The notes: a model not told the origin generated them from the letters alone. A stretch of 40,827 nucleotides of DNA from Haplomitrium mnioides (GCA_049999725.1 JBNGIS010009211.1:1-40827); one strand, 5' to 3'; shown: positions 1 through 9,790, counted from the stretch's first letter. Program-made: numbers and translations.

Positions 1-443
1 CACTTCTTTTAAGTGGTTATTAGAAGTTGAGAATATTTGTTGAAATAGTTTGTTTTTTTTTTTGGTATTTGTCAATGGCTGGAGTTTTCAAAGGCAAGAA
101 GAGGTTCGAAATCTAAGATTCATGTTCGTAGAAAAATATTGCTTTTGGACAACAACTACAGATAATTTCAAGTTGTTGTTCTTTAGAGGTAAGTGATGGA
201 ATACCCAAAGCATCAAGTGTGAATGCAAGTATTTTGGGGAAAAGGATGGTGTTTGTTGAATCAGATATCTCTATCCAAGAAGATTGAGCAAGTGAACCCT
301 ATGCGTATATAGGATCATAGATTGAACCCTATGCGCATATAGAGTCAAAGAGTGAACCCAATGCACACATAGACTAAAATAGTGAAAAACTTGCGTGTAA
401 AGGATCAAATAGGGAACCCAATGCTCAACTTCAACATGAAACT
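1..443 (+). pseudogene. DUF7869-element copy 1, 5' fragment of the plus-strand gene
   Basis: This stretch aligns by eye with 14870-15300 of copy 2. The upstream context (AATATTTGTT followed by AAATAGTT) is shared. The start at 75 opens with MAGVFKGKKR in both copies, and both have a TAG at the equivalent codon 19. The reading continues through a five-unit 30-bp repeat at about 290-440 and then homology stops at about 443. No DUF7869 core is present, so only the N-terminal region survives. The sequence before position 1 is outside the window; if copy 1 has the same layout as copy 2, a minus-strand methyltransferase gene would lie to the left. Confidence 0.6.
290..440 (+). repeat. 30-bp minisatellite in coding region (copy 1)
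   Basis: Five units start with ATGCG-like cores at 301, 331, 361, 391 and 421, exactly 30 bp apart. The shared unit is GTGAACCCTATGCGCATATAG plus spacer. The core is a near palindrome. The period is ten codons, so it does not disturb the frame. It matches the array at 15140-15285. Confidence 0.85.
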
Positions 444-1683
444 TTTTCACTATGGCACAAATGATGGATTTGTTTTTGTTTTCAATGTGTTTTGCATGAC
501 CAAACCTCTAGAGCATGGATCTCATCCGCAATATAAGAGAGAAACTACCTTAATATAAAGGCCAAGTCAAGCCTCTAACCTTCTAGTGCTAATCCTATCA
601 CTAATTTCTCTAACACCCTCTCAACTAGAGCTAAATGGCAAAGAGTAGTTTAGAACATGACAAATCAATGAGCGTTCAAAGGTCTAAACTGATTCATTCA
701 TGATGTGTAGGTATGTGTTGGAAAGAGGAGATCAAGGCAATTATAATGACACCAAGTATGCCTTCTAATTCTTTGTACAAAGGGAAACATCATCGGTTGA
801 ATAATTGATGCTCTCTAGTTTTCGGGACATGGACACTCAATTATGTTGAAGAAATTTTTAGAGCCTACACTAAATGGAGGATATATAAACATACGTTGGA
901 AAGTAAAGATCAAGGCGGTTGTAATGACACTAGGCATGCATTCTAACTTCTTATATTAAGTGAGATATTAGCGGTTGAATAATCGCCTCTATGGAGTTTA
1001 AGGGATTAGGGTAGCAATGTCGTGGGTAGTTGTAGAGGTTACACTAATCTGTTCACTCTGTGCATACATGTGTTGGAAAGAAGAGAATGAGACAAACCTA
1101 ATAAATTTGATAAAACCTATAGATCTACATTATTAAGATAACATCGTTCATTTGCAGTCGTCAATTAATTTTGGTGATCAATGGTTGAGACACTTTTACT
1201 TGGGAGGTGAAATGTGATCACGAAGAAGAGTTTGGGGTACATGGTGTGATGTTTTGGGTTTAGAGCAGCTGAGAGAGGTTGGAGAGAGGAGTGCATGTGT
1301 GTGGAGGTAGACTGCATATTGCACATTGAAGAAGGAAGAGCTACTTGCAGATTGAGTGGACTCGGTTACAACAAGATTTGATGTTGGAGTGTGAAAGACT
1401 GGAATCAATCATCCAAGGGGTTCTTTGAGCTTCAAGTGCAATCTTTACAGGGAATCCATATATGTTGACCTTCAATTCATATCACAATATAAGTAGGAGA
1501 GCTTGCTTGTGTTTCTTTCGGTTGTTTGGGATCAAGGCAAACAATGGTAGCCCGAGGCTAGTCCTTGATACATGAGTGATCTTGGTGAGGATTTGGGGCT
1601 GAATCCAAGGTCTCTTGCACAACAGACCAAGGTATCATCTCTTTCAAATGGGTGTCAATTTCCAGCTATAGTTGTACATGTTT
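444..1683. other. Unassigned interval between copy 1 and the left inverted end
   Basis: I find no convincing coding region here. It holds a two-unit tandem repeat at about 712-1100. The small reading frame at 1196-1408 on the minus strand is Ser/His/Thr-rich and matches nothing I know. If the element at 1684 is a transposon, this is its left flank. Confidence 0.5.
712..1100. repeat. Imperfect tandem repeat, period about 178 bp
   Basis: The phrases GTGTTGGAAAG, GATCAAGGC, AATGACAC and GGTTGAATAAT occur in the same order from about 714 and again from about 893. A third truncated unit begins with GTGTTGGAAAGAAGAG near 1069. The units look roughly 75-80 percent alike. No protein is apparent. Confidence 0.7.
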
Positions 1684-1720
1684 GATGAACAACTGCTACT
1701 TTGAACCAGGAATCGCTACT
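1684..1720 (-). repeat. Left terminal inverted repeat of the candidate transposon
   Basis: The plus strand has GCTACTTTGAACCA at 1695-1708 and a second GCTACT at 1715-1720. The right end carries the same two blocks in inverse orientation at the same spacing. The doubled GCTACT suggests a bipartite protein-binding site. The outer boundary is uncertain by about 10-20 bp. Confidence 0.6.
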
Positions 1721-2040
1721 GAGTTCCTGTTTCACTTGGCAGTCCAAATATTTTTCCGGTGATTTGGCATTAAAAAACATCAAATTTACGTTTGAAATCT
1801 TCTTTTCGAAAAAAAAATCGTTTTTTTATAAACACAAAATACATATTTTACATTGAGATTATATTTCAAACATTTTTTTGTAGAAAATACCTTGCAAAAC
1901 AAGCATTTTGGTTATTCAAATATTTTATAAAAACTTCACATTATTGTGAATAAACTAAATTCATCAAAAATAAAATAAAACATATATCTTTTGGTGGAAA
2001 AGAATTATAGGAAAATGTAAATGTCGAGTCGGGTAAGAAC
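1721..2040. other. AT-rich left subterminal region
   Basis: No coding capacity is visible. The sequence is AT-rich with long A and T runs. Its outer part (about 1750-1800, minus strand) resembles the matching part of the right arm (ATGTTTTTTAAT, then AAATCAC). This is expected for subterminal transposon DNA. Confidence 0.5.
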
Positions 2041-2390
2041 TTTGAACCTGACTTTAAGCATTGTAGCTAACAAATCCTATGCAAGCATAGACTCCAAACC
2101 AGAACTTTAAAGCTTATGCACATATAGACTCCAAACAAGAATCCTAAAGCCTGTGCGTGCTTAGACTATGAACAAGAATAATGAAGCTATGCACGTATGG
2201 ACTTTGAACTAGAACCCTAGGGCTATTGCAAGCCAAGGTTCTAAACAAGAACCCTACAGCCTATGCAAGCATAGACATTGAACAAGAACCCTTTGGCTTA
2301 TGGGTGAAGGGACTCTGAACAATAACATCAGAGCTTATGCACGTAGGGAATCCGAACAAGAACTAGATAGCCTTAATGCGCAACAACACT
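2041..2390 (-). repeat. 37-bp minisatellite with palindromic core, 3' of the methyltransferase gene
   Basis: Nine units carry cores at about 2076, 2113, 2150, 2186, 2222, 2260, 2296, 2333 and 2371, spaced 36-38 bp. The best core is CCTATGCAAGCATAG, a near-perfect inverted repeat. The spacer contains ACTCCAAACAAGAACCC. It lies 220 bp beyond the stop of the minus-strand gene, so it could be in its 3' untranslated region. Confidence 0.85.
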
Positions 2391-2607
2391 AAACAATATG
2401 CAAAGACTCGAAATCATCCTTAGATTAGCAATTGATGTCAAACCATTCTTAGACTGTCAAATGAGTCAAACTATTCTTAAGCCCACCAAACTAAATCGTG
2501 ATGAAAAAACTTGAAATAGATTGAGAGAGCAACAAGATGAAACTTTGGTAAATAAAAATTTGGAAAATATAAACTTTATTAATAATACAAATTGTTCAAA
2601 TAGATCC

Positions 2608-3880
2608 TTAGCCTCTTTCCTCTTCAAGAGAAATTGTCTCATTTAAATCCACAAGCTAAGCATCTACAACTGCTAGAGAATCATGTCGAGACTTTTCAGT
2701 CCTTGATATTACAATAGAATCACCAAAAGCACAAGCATTACCAGGAGAAATAAGTTCTTTGTGGTATGCAAAAACTATCTGTGACTCAGTCACATCAAAT
2801 GGAAAGGAAGCCATCGTCAAAACCCTTTGAGGAATTTAAATAGACTAACGTCTATTATATTCCATGGTGATGCAGTTTCACATCAGCTTTAAAGCACAGA
2901 CAAGGCATGTGCCACACTCAAAGTAGAGATTAAGGATCCAATCTTGCTCTATTGATAAATGGTCAATAGAAAAATTGTAGAGAGTCTGCGGCTTTTGATA
3001 AACATTGATAGAAGCATCATCTCCTGGATGTTTAAAGTTTTGTCGAAATTGCAGGGCAACTAAAAACACTCCGCATAATTTGCCGAGGAAGTCGAGTTGT
3101 AGAAACACGCTACAAATTAAAGAGGCACATGCTCCTCTTTCCTTCCTTAGTCCAATAGCCCACCATCCAATACTCGTAGGCATGTGCGATTCCAAGACCA
3201 CCAGAATGATGAATATTGCTTTTGTCCCTGCAAAAAGAAAAACAATCAAATCAAACATTGCAGCCAAAATGCAGGAGAAGTAGAAAACAAAGAAATCAAA
3301 AACAAAAAATAAAATAAAAGAACAACTCACCAGATGTCGTGGTTGATTGCACAGTAGACTTCAAAAAGGGCATCCTCGATGATGCCAAATTGCTGCAAAG
3401 AATGAATGATCACAAAGTACCAAAAGTCCAAATTTGTAGCTACCGCAAAAGATGATACCATATCAAAAATGACATCTTTTGAAAAAGCTTTTGAGTCATT
3501 ATGCTTGAATTATTTAAGGTTGTACCCATAAGAAATATTAGCAATAGCCAAATTGAAACACCTAGGTTTCATAAGGCCCTTCAATTGTCGAGCGTTGGCC
3601 TCCCCGTGGACTTGATAAAAAGCCACGTTAAGACCATCGACATACGACATTAATTCATTTCCCTCGTCTCTCACAACTCCTTCAATTGTGAGAGATGCAA
3701 CACCACTTTGCTGTTGTGCTTTCCACTCTCTAGCCTTTTGGCAGTGGAGAAGAAAAGCATGAGGATAAGAGACCAATGTGGGAGGCTAGTCTTGATTTTC
3801 ATGGGCTTCCTCGACCCCAGAATTTTTCCTTCCTTTTGCAACTGCCTTCAGTTTCTTTCTTAGTTTTCATTTAAATGTCT
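2608..3880 (-). pseudogene. Methyltransferase half of a ParB-DNA methyltransferase gene (3' exons)
   Basis: Two exons are visible. The upstream exon (about 3880-3331) contains FNLAIANISYGYN at about 3519-3560, matching the position of catalytic motif IV of N4-cytosine/N6-adenine DNA methyltransferases, usually [DNS]PP[YFW]; here it reads NISY. The last exon (3227-2608) contains YQKPQTLYNF and then DWILNLYFECGTCLVCAL at about 2945-2889. These match the KPxxL block and the FxGxGT cofactor loop (motif I) that follow motif IV in the PF01555-type order. Reading continues past motif I to a final stop at 2608-2610, ending EEERG. Breaks: stops in both exons, a one-base shift near 3048, and a stop in place of a residue right after motif I. 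Splicing across 3228-3330 joins the exons in frame. Bacterial and phage ParB-methyltransferase fusions are known; a plant transposon setting is my inference. It is not functional as it stands. Confidence 0.65.
3228..3330 (-). other. Spliceosomal intron in the methyltransferase gene
   Basis: On the minus strand the donor is GTGAGTTG at 3330 and the acceptor is a pyrimidine-rich tract ending TTTTTGCAG at 3228. The length is 103 bp. Joining the exons completes a Trp codon and continues in a hydrophilic frame (DKSNIHHSGGLGIAHAYEYW). Unspliced translation of the intron gives only a hydrophobic Phe-rich run. Confidence 0.75.
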
Positions 3881-3954
3881 TTTCCCCATGCACAAAAATC
3901 AAACAAAAAACATTAAAGAGTGATAAAAACATTTTAAGGTAGAGAACATAAAAC

Positions 3955-4292
3955 ATTTTAGGGTCTATGCACACATGGACATTGAAGTCCATGCGTGCAT
4001 GGACTTCGATGTCTACACAACCATGGACTTCGTTGTTTAAGAGCACTTGGACTTTGAAGTCCAGGCTAGATATAGATTTCGAAGTCCATGCGCATATGGA
4101 CTTCAAAGTCCAAGTACTCTTGAACAACAAAGTCCATGCGTACATGGACTTCGAAGTCAATGCGCATCGGGACTTGAAAGTCAATGTGCGTCTGAACTTC
4201 AAAGTCCATGCGTCTGAAGTCCAACACGCGTGGGCATCAAAGTGTATGCGCGTATGGACTTCGATATCCATGCAAACATGGACCATAAATTT
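3955..4292 (-). repeat. 24-bp minisatellite in an intron of the ParB-methyltransferase gene
   Basis: About 13 units have cores spaced 24 bp (for example 3965, 3989, 4013, 4061, 4086, 4110, 4134, 4158, 4182, 4206). The best unit is GAAGTCCATGCGCATATGGACTTC-like, with the core CCATGCGCATATGG and flanking GAAGT / ACTTC also complementary, so whole units can fold into a hairpin. Because 24 is a multiple of three, open frames on both strands here are repeat artefacts. It lies just upstream, in gene direction, of the motif IV exon. Confidence 0.85.
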
Positions 4293-4925
4293 TTAAACTT
4301 CCACCCACTTTGTTGCATAACCCATGGCCAATAGGATGTATCTGTTGCCCCTGCGAGTGGAGGTTGCGATTGGGCCGATGAAATCAATTCCCCATATTTC
4401 AAAAGGTGCCAAGAGGATAATGGGGACCAAGGGATGGTGTTGATTAGGTGTTGGCCTCCCTGTTCTCTGGCATGCGTCACCCCTCTTCACCCAGAAGTGT
4501 GCATCATTATGCAAAGTGGCCCACCAGTACCCTGCATCCAAAATCTTCATGATGGTGGCATCTGCTGCAAAATGGACCCCCACCTCCTCTCCGTGCAAGG
4601 CCCTAATTACCATCGTGAATTGATCTCGCTCCAAGCACCGCCTGATCATCCCATCGTGCCATCTCTTATGCAACACTCCTTTGATCAATAGATATGGTTT
4701 CATCTTCCTAAGGAACACGACAGCTTCCTCTCTATTGTTGCCTTTCAAGATTTGAGCTGAACTGAGGAATTCTATTATTGAAGCATAGTTCGTGGCCTTT
4801 CTCGCTTTCACCTGAAACAGGTACTCATCCAGAAATCCATCGCTTGCCTCCTCTTGATTGATTGGCCCAACAATTATGGAGAAGAAGTCGGCATTGCTAT
4901 GCTTCCTCCCTAGCTTGATCCTCAC
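4293..4925 (-). pseudogene. Gypsy integrase, N-terminal part
   Basis: This region would have inserted the element's cDNA into the genome. An RNase H tail linker is followed by a zinc-binding region. The His pair is in ALHGEEVGVHF and the Cys pair region reads KRGDACQRTGRP, where the first Cys is replaced by Gly. The catalytic core then begins with PFEIWGIDFIGPI, holding the first catalytic Asp. Translation stops just after ATKWVEV, so the second Asp, the Glu and the C-terminal domain are missing. The 210-residue frame is otherwise open. It is followed directly by the minisatellite, a clean deletion junction. Confidence 0.85.
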
Positions 4926-4955
4926 TTCAAAGTTGAACTCCTACAAGAGCAACAC

Positions 4956-5465
4956 CTACCTTGCGATCCAACCGGTCACATCCGGTTTGTTCACCATGTA
5001 CTTGAGTGCATTGTGATCGGTGTAGAAGATCACCTTGTGATGCAACAAGTAGTGCCTGAATTTCTTCAAGGCATAAATAATTCCCAAGGCTTCTCGATCC
5101 GTAGCAGAGTAATTCTTCTCTACGGGGGCTAGTAGTCTGCTAGCAAAATAGATTGGATGATCTTTGCCCATCTCATTCATCTGGCTCAGCACCGCTCCGA
5201 TGCAGAATCCAGACACATCAATCATCACGTGAAAATCTCTCCCCAAGTTGAGAGGCACTAGAACAGGGGCACTCGCTAATCGTCTCTTCAATTCCATAAA
5301 GCTTGCTAGCCTTTCAAGGGTGGTTTCAAAGGTGCTGCCCTCTTTTGTCATTTGGGTGAGTGGCAGAGCCACTGAGGCAAATTGATCGATAAACCTCATG
5401 TAATAACCCACGCACCCCAAGAAGCCTTGTACCTCCTTCAAATTGGTGGGGAAGGAGACCTTCAT
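4956..5465 (-). pseudogene. Gypsy reverse transcriptase thumb and RNase H
   Basis: The frame opens with the connection typical of gypsy elements (LKEVQGFLGCVGYYMRFI) and continues into RNase H. The acidic residues fall in FHVMIDVSGFCIGAVLSQ (Asp), ATDREALGIIYALKKFRHYL (Glu) and FYTDHNALKYM (Asp). The enzyme would remove the RNA template strand. It is the best-preserved part of the element, with about 170 open codons. It ends in a stop after VTGWIAR, 30 bp before the integrase frame. Confidence 0.85.
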
Positions 5466-5483
5466 CTAGATGGCGATCTTCTC

Positions 5484-6186
5484 TTAATCCACTTCGATGC
5501 CCCGACTGGAAATCCAGTGTCCGAGGAGTATTCCCTCCTTCACCCCAAAGAAACATTGGCTCGGGTGCAATCTCAACCCCATCTCCTTGTAGCGCTGGAG
5601 GGTGAGCCTTACATCCCTCTCGTGATCTTCTAGCCTTCCATACACCACGAATTTCTTAAGATAATCATGGAACATGTTCATCATCATCCGTTGAAAAGTA
5701 CTTGGTGCATTGCATTATCCGAATGGCATTCTTTGGAAGGCAAACACCCCCCTATTCTGTGGTGAATGTTGTTTTGAGATGATCCACTTCTCTAATCCAA
5801 ATCTGATTATACCCGAGGTACCTATCCAGGAAGCTATACACCTCTTGCCTTACTACCAGATCCAACACCCCATCCATGAAAGGCAACAGATAATGGTCCT
5901 TCTTCGTGGCCTCATTGAGCTTTCAAAAATCCTGGCACACTCGGATTTTCCTTTCACCATCTTGCCCTACTTTCTTGGGCACCACCACCAATGGGGACAC
6001 CCATTCATTGTTGAGGACTAGGTAGATGAAGTCTGCCTCCCACAACTTGTCAATTTCCTCTTTCACCAATAGGGAGAAGCGGAGGTTCATCTTGTATTGT
6101 CGTTGTCTTACCGGGATTGTTGTGGGCTCTAAGTCAATCCGGTGTTACCCCAATTCCCTCAGGACTCTCTTCAAATCTACGTGACT
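5484..6186 (-). pseudogene. Gypsy reverse transcriptase, fingers and palm, catalytic box deleted
   Basis: The minus strand from about 6060 to 5484 reads as a reverse transcriptase with several stops: WVSPLVVVPKK, then KIRVCQDF, then a finger/palm region with LGYNQIWI, then FHDYLKKFVVYGRLEDHERD at about 5670-5625. In the family, the YxDD catalytic box should lie between the last Lys-Lys-Phe-Val and Val-Tyr-Gly. Here these are directly joined, so about eight codons including both catalytic Asp are absent. The downstream part (HPSQCFFGVKEGILLGHWIS) is normal. The enzyme must be dead. Confidence 0.8.
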
Positions 6187-6787
6187 CTAAGCAAAGGCGT
6201 CACTGAAGTTACTTAGGAGCTGAGTGATGGCTTGCTCTAATTCTCTGAGCAATTCAGATCCGATGTGGAATGCTTGTCCCTCTTTGACCACCACTTGCTT
6301 GTGTTTGGCTTCTCTCACTGTCCCCATCTCATTTCTCCATTGCGCCCCTTCTTCCTGCATCAGGGTCGCCAATCGCAACCCTCCTTCCACCCGTGGAGAT
6401 TCTTCGGACTTCTCTATATCCGCCCCCTGCATTTGATGAGACACTTCGAACCTCTCCTATCTTCCGGCCTTAGTGTCCTCATCCCCATGTTTGATCTTCC
6501 GTGGGTTCCTTCATATGGTGCTCTGTTCCGGTGTATTCTTCTATCTCAATTTGGTTTACAGACACCACACCTCCTTTGGTCAGATCCTCCTTTGTTGCCT
6601 TGCTCACCATCTAAACCCAGTAGTGGTACTTTGACTCTTCCTCCTCCTCAGACCACTCACTATCATATTCCTCTTCTGCTTGGGTCTCCCCCAAGTGAGG
6701 AACATGTCCGTAGTGTACCACTGTCTTCTCGGGGCCAAACACCAATGTGGAATTCCTCCAGTTATGCAAGACTCGAGCCCCATACAG
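6187..6787 (-). pseudogene. Gypsy pol linker between protease and reverse transcriptase
   Basis: The frame at 6444-6187 is Glu-rich (EELEQ and LLSNFSDAFA-like), and its end matches the start of the gypsy reverse transcriptase domain. The upstream 6445-6787 segment has only short frames and I cannot assign it. Plus-strand frames over this interval are rich in Pro, Ser and Leu and look like antisense shadows. Confidence 0.5.
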
Positions 6788-7060
6788 CTAGGGTCTCCCA
6801 ATTAGTACAGGGTATAGAGACACCCTAGTTGGTTGCATGACTAGGAAATTCAACTTTAATTCCTTCCCCCCAATGAAGGTGGGTACTTGGAAGAGTGAGC
6901 CCAATGGTTTCACCCGGGATCCATTTGCCAGCCTCATGATCCTGGCCGTGGGTTGGAATTCTGTGAATCCCAGCTTATGGGCGGTTTCCTCCACCATTAT
7001 ATTTACTCCTACCATTCAGTCTACGGGCACCAATGATATGGTGCACCTTGCGATCTGGAT
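6788..7060 (-). pseudogene. Gypsy aspartic protease
   Basis: The frame at 7015-6788 reads VGVNIMVEETAHKLG, then a strand-rich middle (RIMRLANGSRVKPLGS), then LYPVLIGRP at the end. This is the layout of a retropepsin-like domain. The active-site triplet would be just upstream at about 7016-7030, where an Asp codon is followed by a stop, so the catalytic motif is broken. It lies between the zinc-knuckle gag and the polymerase, as expected. Confidence 0.65.
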
Positions 7061-7476
7061 GCCAATCTCAAGGGCCCCTTGTCCTCACACACTAATTGCA
7101 GATCTGCGGAAGCTCCTACTCAAGGTAGCCTTCTCCTCCTCTTGGCTCATATCAACAATTCGCGGAGCTGCCTTCTATACATCGAGTTGTCCTCAATCAA
7201 TTAACCCACTGTGGCCGTAACAAGGCAATCCCTCACATCTGTCTAGATGTTGTATGGGACGGGTTTTGCTCCATCTTCTGGGCCTATGATCTTCACCCCC
7301 ACCTCCTTGATCCCTCCCTGTTGCTTGGAAACCTCCTTCAAGGTCTCCACCGCTGCTTGTTCCTCCTCGAGAGGTTCCAGATCCTCCAGTTGCTTCCTCA
7401 TGTGGTCTTGTTGCTTGGGATAGAACCACTTGGGATTATCCCTCTGATAATCCAAATCACTCCGTGATGAGGTTGC
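7061..7476 (-). pseudogene. Gag-pol spacer of the gypsy element
   Basis: Frames at 7455-7243 and nearby are Glu- and Lys-rich (LEPLEEEQAAVETLKEVSKQ) and could form a short coiled coil. No catalytic motif is visible. It sits between the third zinc knuckle and the protease. Confidence 0.5.
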
Positions 7477-8200
7477 TTAGGCCGCCCCCTTCTTGGCCTT
7501 GCGCTCACTTTTCCTTTGACTCTTCTTCTTGGCCTTTGCCCCGACCCGTGTCACCACTCGAAAGCGATCTTGAAGGGCGGTTGTCTCCCATCCGGGCAAT
7601 TCTACCTCCTCCTCCTTCTCCAAGGCTATGAGGTTAACAATTGCGGGGGGAGGGGGATTTGCGCCTGGCTCGGGAGATGCATCGAGCCTTCTGTTAAGTG
7701 GGCAATTGACTGCCACATGCCCCTCCTTCTTGCATTAGAAACAAAAGGTAGGCGGTTGGCCATAACCGCTCCTCTGCGGTTCCGGACAGTTAGAGAAAAT
7801 GTGGTCGAGTTGGCCACAATTCCAGCACACCATGATCGTTGTCCGGGGTGGCCAATTGGTAGCCCACTGGTTTCCTGGCCCTCTGCTTGCTCTTGTAGGC
7901 CTGCTTAGCATGGTGTGAGGCCCCCTACTGATCTGATACACCATCTCCGGGGCCTCCTCCATCACGTACTCCACTTCCTCCCTCACATACTCCGGTGCTT
8001 CCTCCCTCACATAGTGCATTGCATTGTTTTCTACCGGGCATTCCTGAGGGGAGTGGCCATGTTTGTTACACCTCACGCACCACACTCCGACTCGCCTGGT
8101 GGGTAGGGGCTTGCCTTCTGGTTTGATTCCTACTAGGAGGATGTTCATTTCCTCCATCTTAGCGCTAAGCTCTTCAATTCGATCCCTCCCCCTTGCTTCT
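7477..8200 (-). pseudogene. Gypsy gag C-terminus with three zinc knuckles
   Basis: The minus strand shows CVRCNKHGHSPQEC (about 8085-8040) and CWNCGQLDHIFSNC (about 7835-7790), both CX2CX4HX4C knuckles that bind RNA in the nucleocapsid. A third lies across the junction at about 7745-7705, reading C-F-stop-C-KKEGHVAVNC, so it has an in-frame TAA between its first two cysteines. Between knuckles one and two is an acidic tract with repeated YVREE. Downstream is a basic end (KAKKKSQRKSERKAKKG). The frame differs from the upstream gag, so a shift lies at about 8180-8215. Confidence 0.8.
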
Positions 8201-9041
8201 TGCTTGTTTCGGGTTCGGGTTCACTTCTTCTATATTTCCCTTTGCTGGCCTCCTTACGCTGATGCACCTCTCTCTCCTTGGCCTGTTTTTTCCTCTTTGG
8301 ATCCTTCCGCTGCTTCTTCCTCCGGGATGATCGGTCCTCCTCCGAGCTACTGTTGTTCGAGTCGCTCTTGCTTTCCGAGGAAGCTGCGGAACTTTCATCT
8401 GTCTCTTCTCTGTTATCTGAAGTGTCGAAAGAGTCATCGGACTCATACTTTGCTCTTGCCTTTCTGTGGGAACTTGTGATTGCAGTCTTTACATGTGAGC
8501 CGGCTACATTGACCGCCTCTTCCAGAGTTTGCGGATCCGTCAGCCTCATCCATGTTTCAATTCTCCTAGGTAGGGCTGCCTAGAACCATGCGGTGAGCAT
8601 CCCATCCGTGGCGGGGGGATTCAACTTTCGAGCCACCTTCTTAAACTTCTGGAGGAATTTCCTAACTGACTCTTTCCTCTTCATCCTTAGCTAACTTATT
8701 TTGATCACCGCCTCTGTTTCTTCCCCGATTCCTATGAATTCTACAATGAAGGCAACTTTGAAGGCTCCCTAGTCCCTCTTGATGTTGTTGGGCAAATCCT
8801 TGTACCATGGCTGGGCCTCTCCCTTCAGGACTGCTGGCAGGATTTTGATTGTTACGTGACTCTCTTCATTAAGTGCCGTAGTGTTCTCTCGATCATCCAG
8901 CCAGGCATCGAAGTTGTCCTTCAAACGCCCCTTGAAGGACTTATATTTGAACCTGCCCCTCTGTCTGGACGAGGGCACTGGGTTTGCCATCCCAGCACTA
9001 GGCAATGACAATTCCACCCACAAATCAATGCCTTCCTCCAC
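8145..9041 (-). pseudogene. Gypsy gag, capsid region
   Basis: Gag packages the element's RNA in virus-like particles. The frame starting near 9041 contains FDAWLDDRENTTALNEESH and LKGEAQPWYKDLPNNI, the usual capsid-type pattern of plant gypsy gag. Stops interrupt it at about 8770, 8690 and 8580, and the same frame resumes at 8549 with a Ser- and Lys-rich linker. The start at 9041 is only the first Met of the open frame; the true start may be the in-frame Met at about 8990. Confidence 0.75.
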
Positions 9042-9111
9042 ACTTCTTCAACAGGCTTACAACTAGTTGCCTTGTTTTTCAGAATTCTCCTTCACAATCT
9101 GACTATGGATC

Positions 9112-9125
9112 CTTGGTGCACCAAG
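9112..9125. promoter_or_regulatory. 14-bp perfect palindrome in the gypsy leader, candidate RNA dimerisation site
   Basis: CTTGGTGCACCAAG is its own reverse complement and lies about 70-85 nt upstream of the gag start. A GC-rich self-complementary GTGCAC core in the leader is the kind of kissing-loop signal retroviruses use to dimerise their genomic RNA. Function here is inferred. Confidence 0.35.
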
Positions 9126-9544
9126 TGATATCTTGGCCTCAGGTTGGTCTCAAGTTTTTCCAACCTATGCCCTCTTTCTAGCACCAAAAATTTATGTCAC
9201 TCCTCTCCTTCAGGCCTTAACCTTCACAGGTGCTACTTGGAAGGCAAGGAGGACAAAAACAGGGGATTACGGTTCTTTTGTGAGATGCCCCCTATCCAAT
9301 TATCACTTTGAGGCTTTAAGGGATCTCTTTTCACCTTACTAGCCCTCTCCTCACCTCAACATACACAGCCTCAGCCCAACTGCTCATTCATCCACAATGC
9401 CAGAACATGCATACACACAAACCCCAATAGCTCTGTGGAAATCTTCAATGTAATTTAGGGGTCTCAAATCTGGACCCAGCCACCTTGTATACACTTCCGG
9501 AGAAGGGTGGAATAACCCTTGTGTCTCAAAATAATAGCAATGGC

Positions 9545-9790
9545 AAGAGACTGGAATCCTCCTCATAAGGTTATCCGAAGGTCTCAACAAACGGAATGTT
9601 TGCCTACTTCTAGTCTTGAATCATTCTTACACCATAGAACGGAGTACAGAAACAGAATGCAAGGACCTAAGATCACATAACTATGTCAAGGGACTTGACT
9701 CCCCCTTCACAAGGCTGTCCCAAGGTCTGAACAAATGTAATGTGACTGAGCCTAATCCTAATTGCTTCTTATATCCTATAACATAATGCA
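9545..9790. repeat. Imperfect tandem duplication, period about 135 bp
   Basis: The block with AAGGTTATCCGAAGGTCTCA and ACAAACGGAATGT (from about 9560) recurs as AAGGCTGTCCCAAGGTCTGA and ACAAATGTAATGT (from about 9710). Both are followed by a run resembling ATCCTATAACATAATGCAA. Confidence 0.6.

Noticed and set aside
2878-3330. Minus-strand 150-residue frame with a hydrophobic N-terminus that looks like a membrane protein
   Set aside because: The hydrophobic part is the unspliced 103-bp intron and its T-rich tract; the rest is the methyltransferase exon, partly in a second frame.
3867-4296. Open frames on both strands (109-139 residues with repeated Trp-Thr and His)
   Set aside because: They are products of the 24-bp minisatellite, whose period is a multiple of three; no independent protein signal.
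6224-8583. Plus-strand frames of 60-190 residues across gag-pol
   Set aside because: They are antisense to well-supported gypsy domains and are Pro/Ser/Leu-rich, as expected for shadows.
9165-9190. Primer-binding site TGGTGCTAG on the minus strand
   Set aside because: It starts with TGG and lies upstream of gag, but I could not match it to a tRNA 3' end or define an LTR end next to it.
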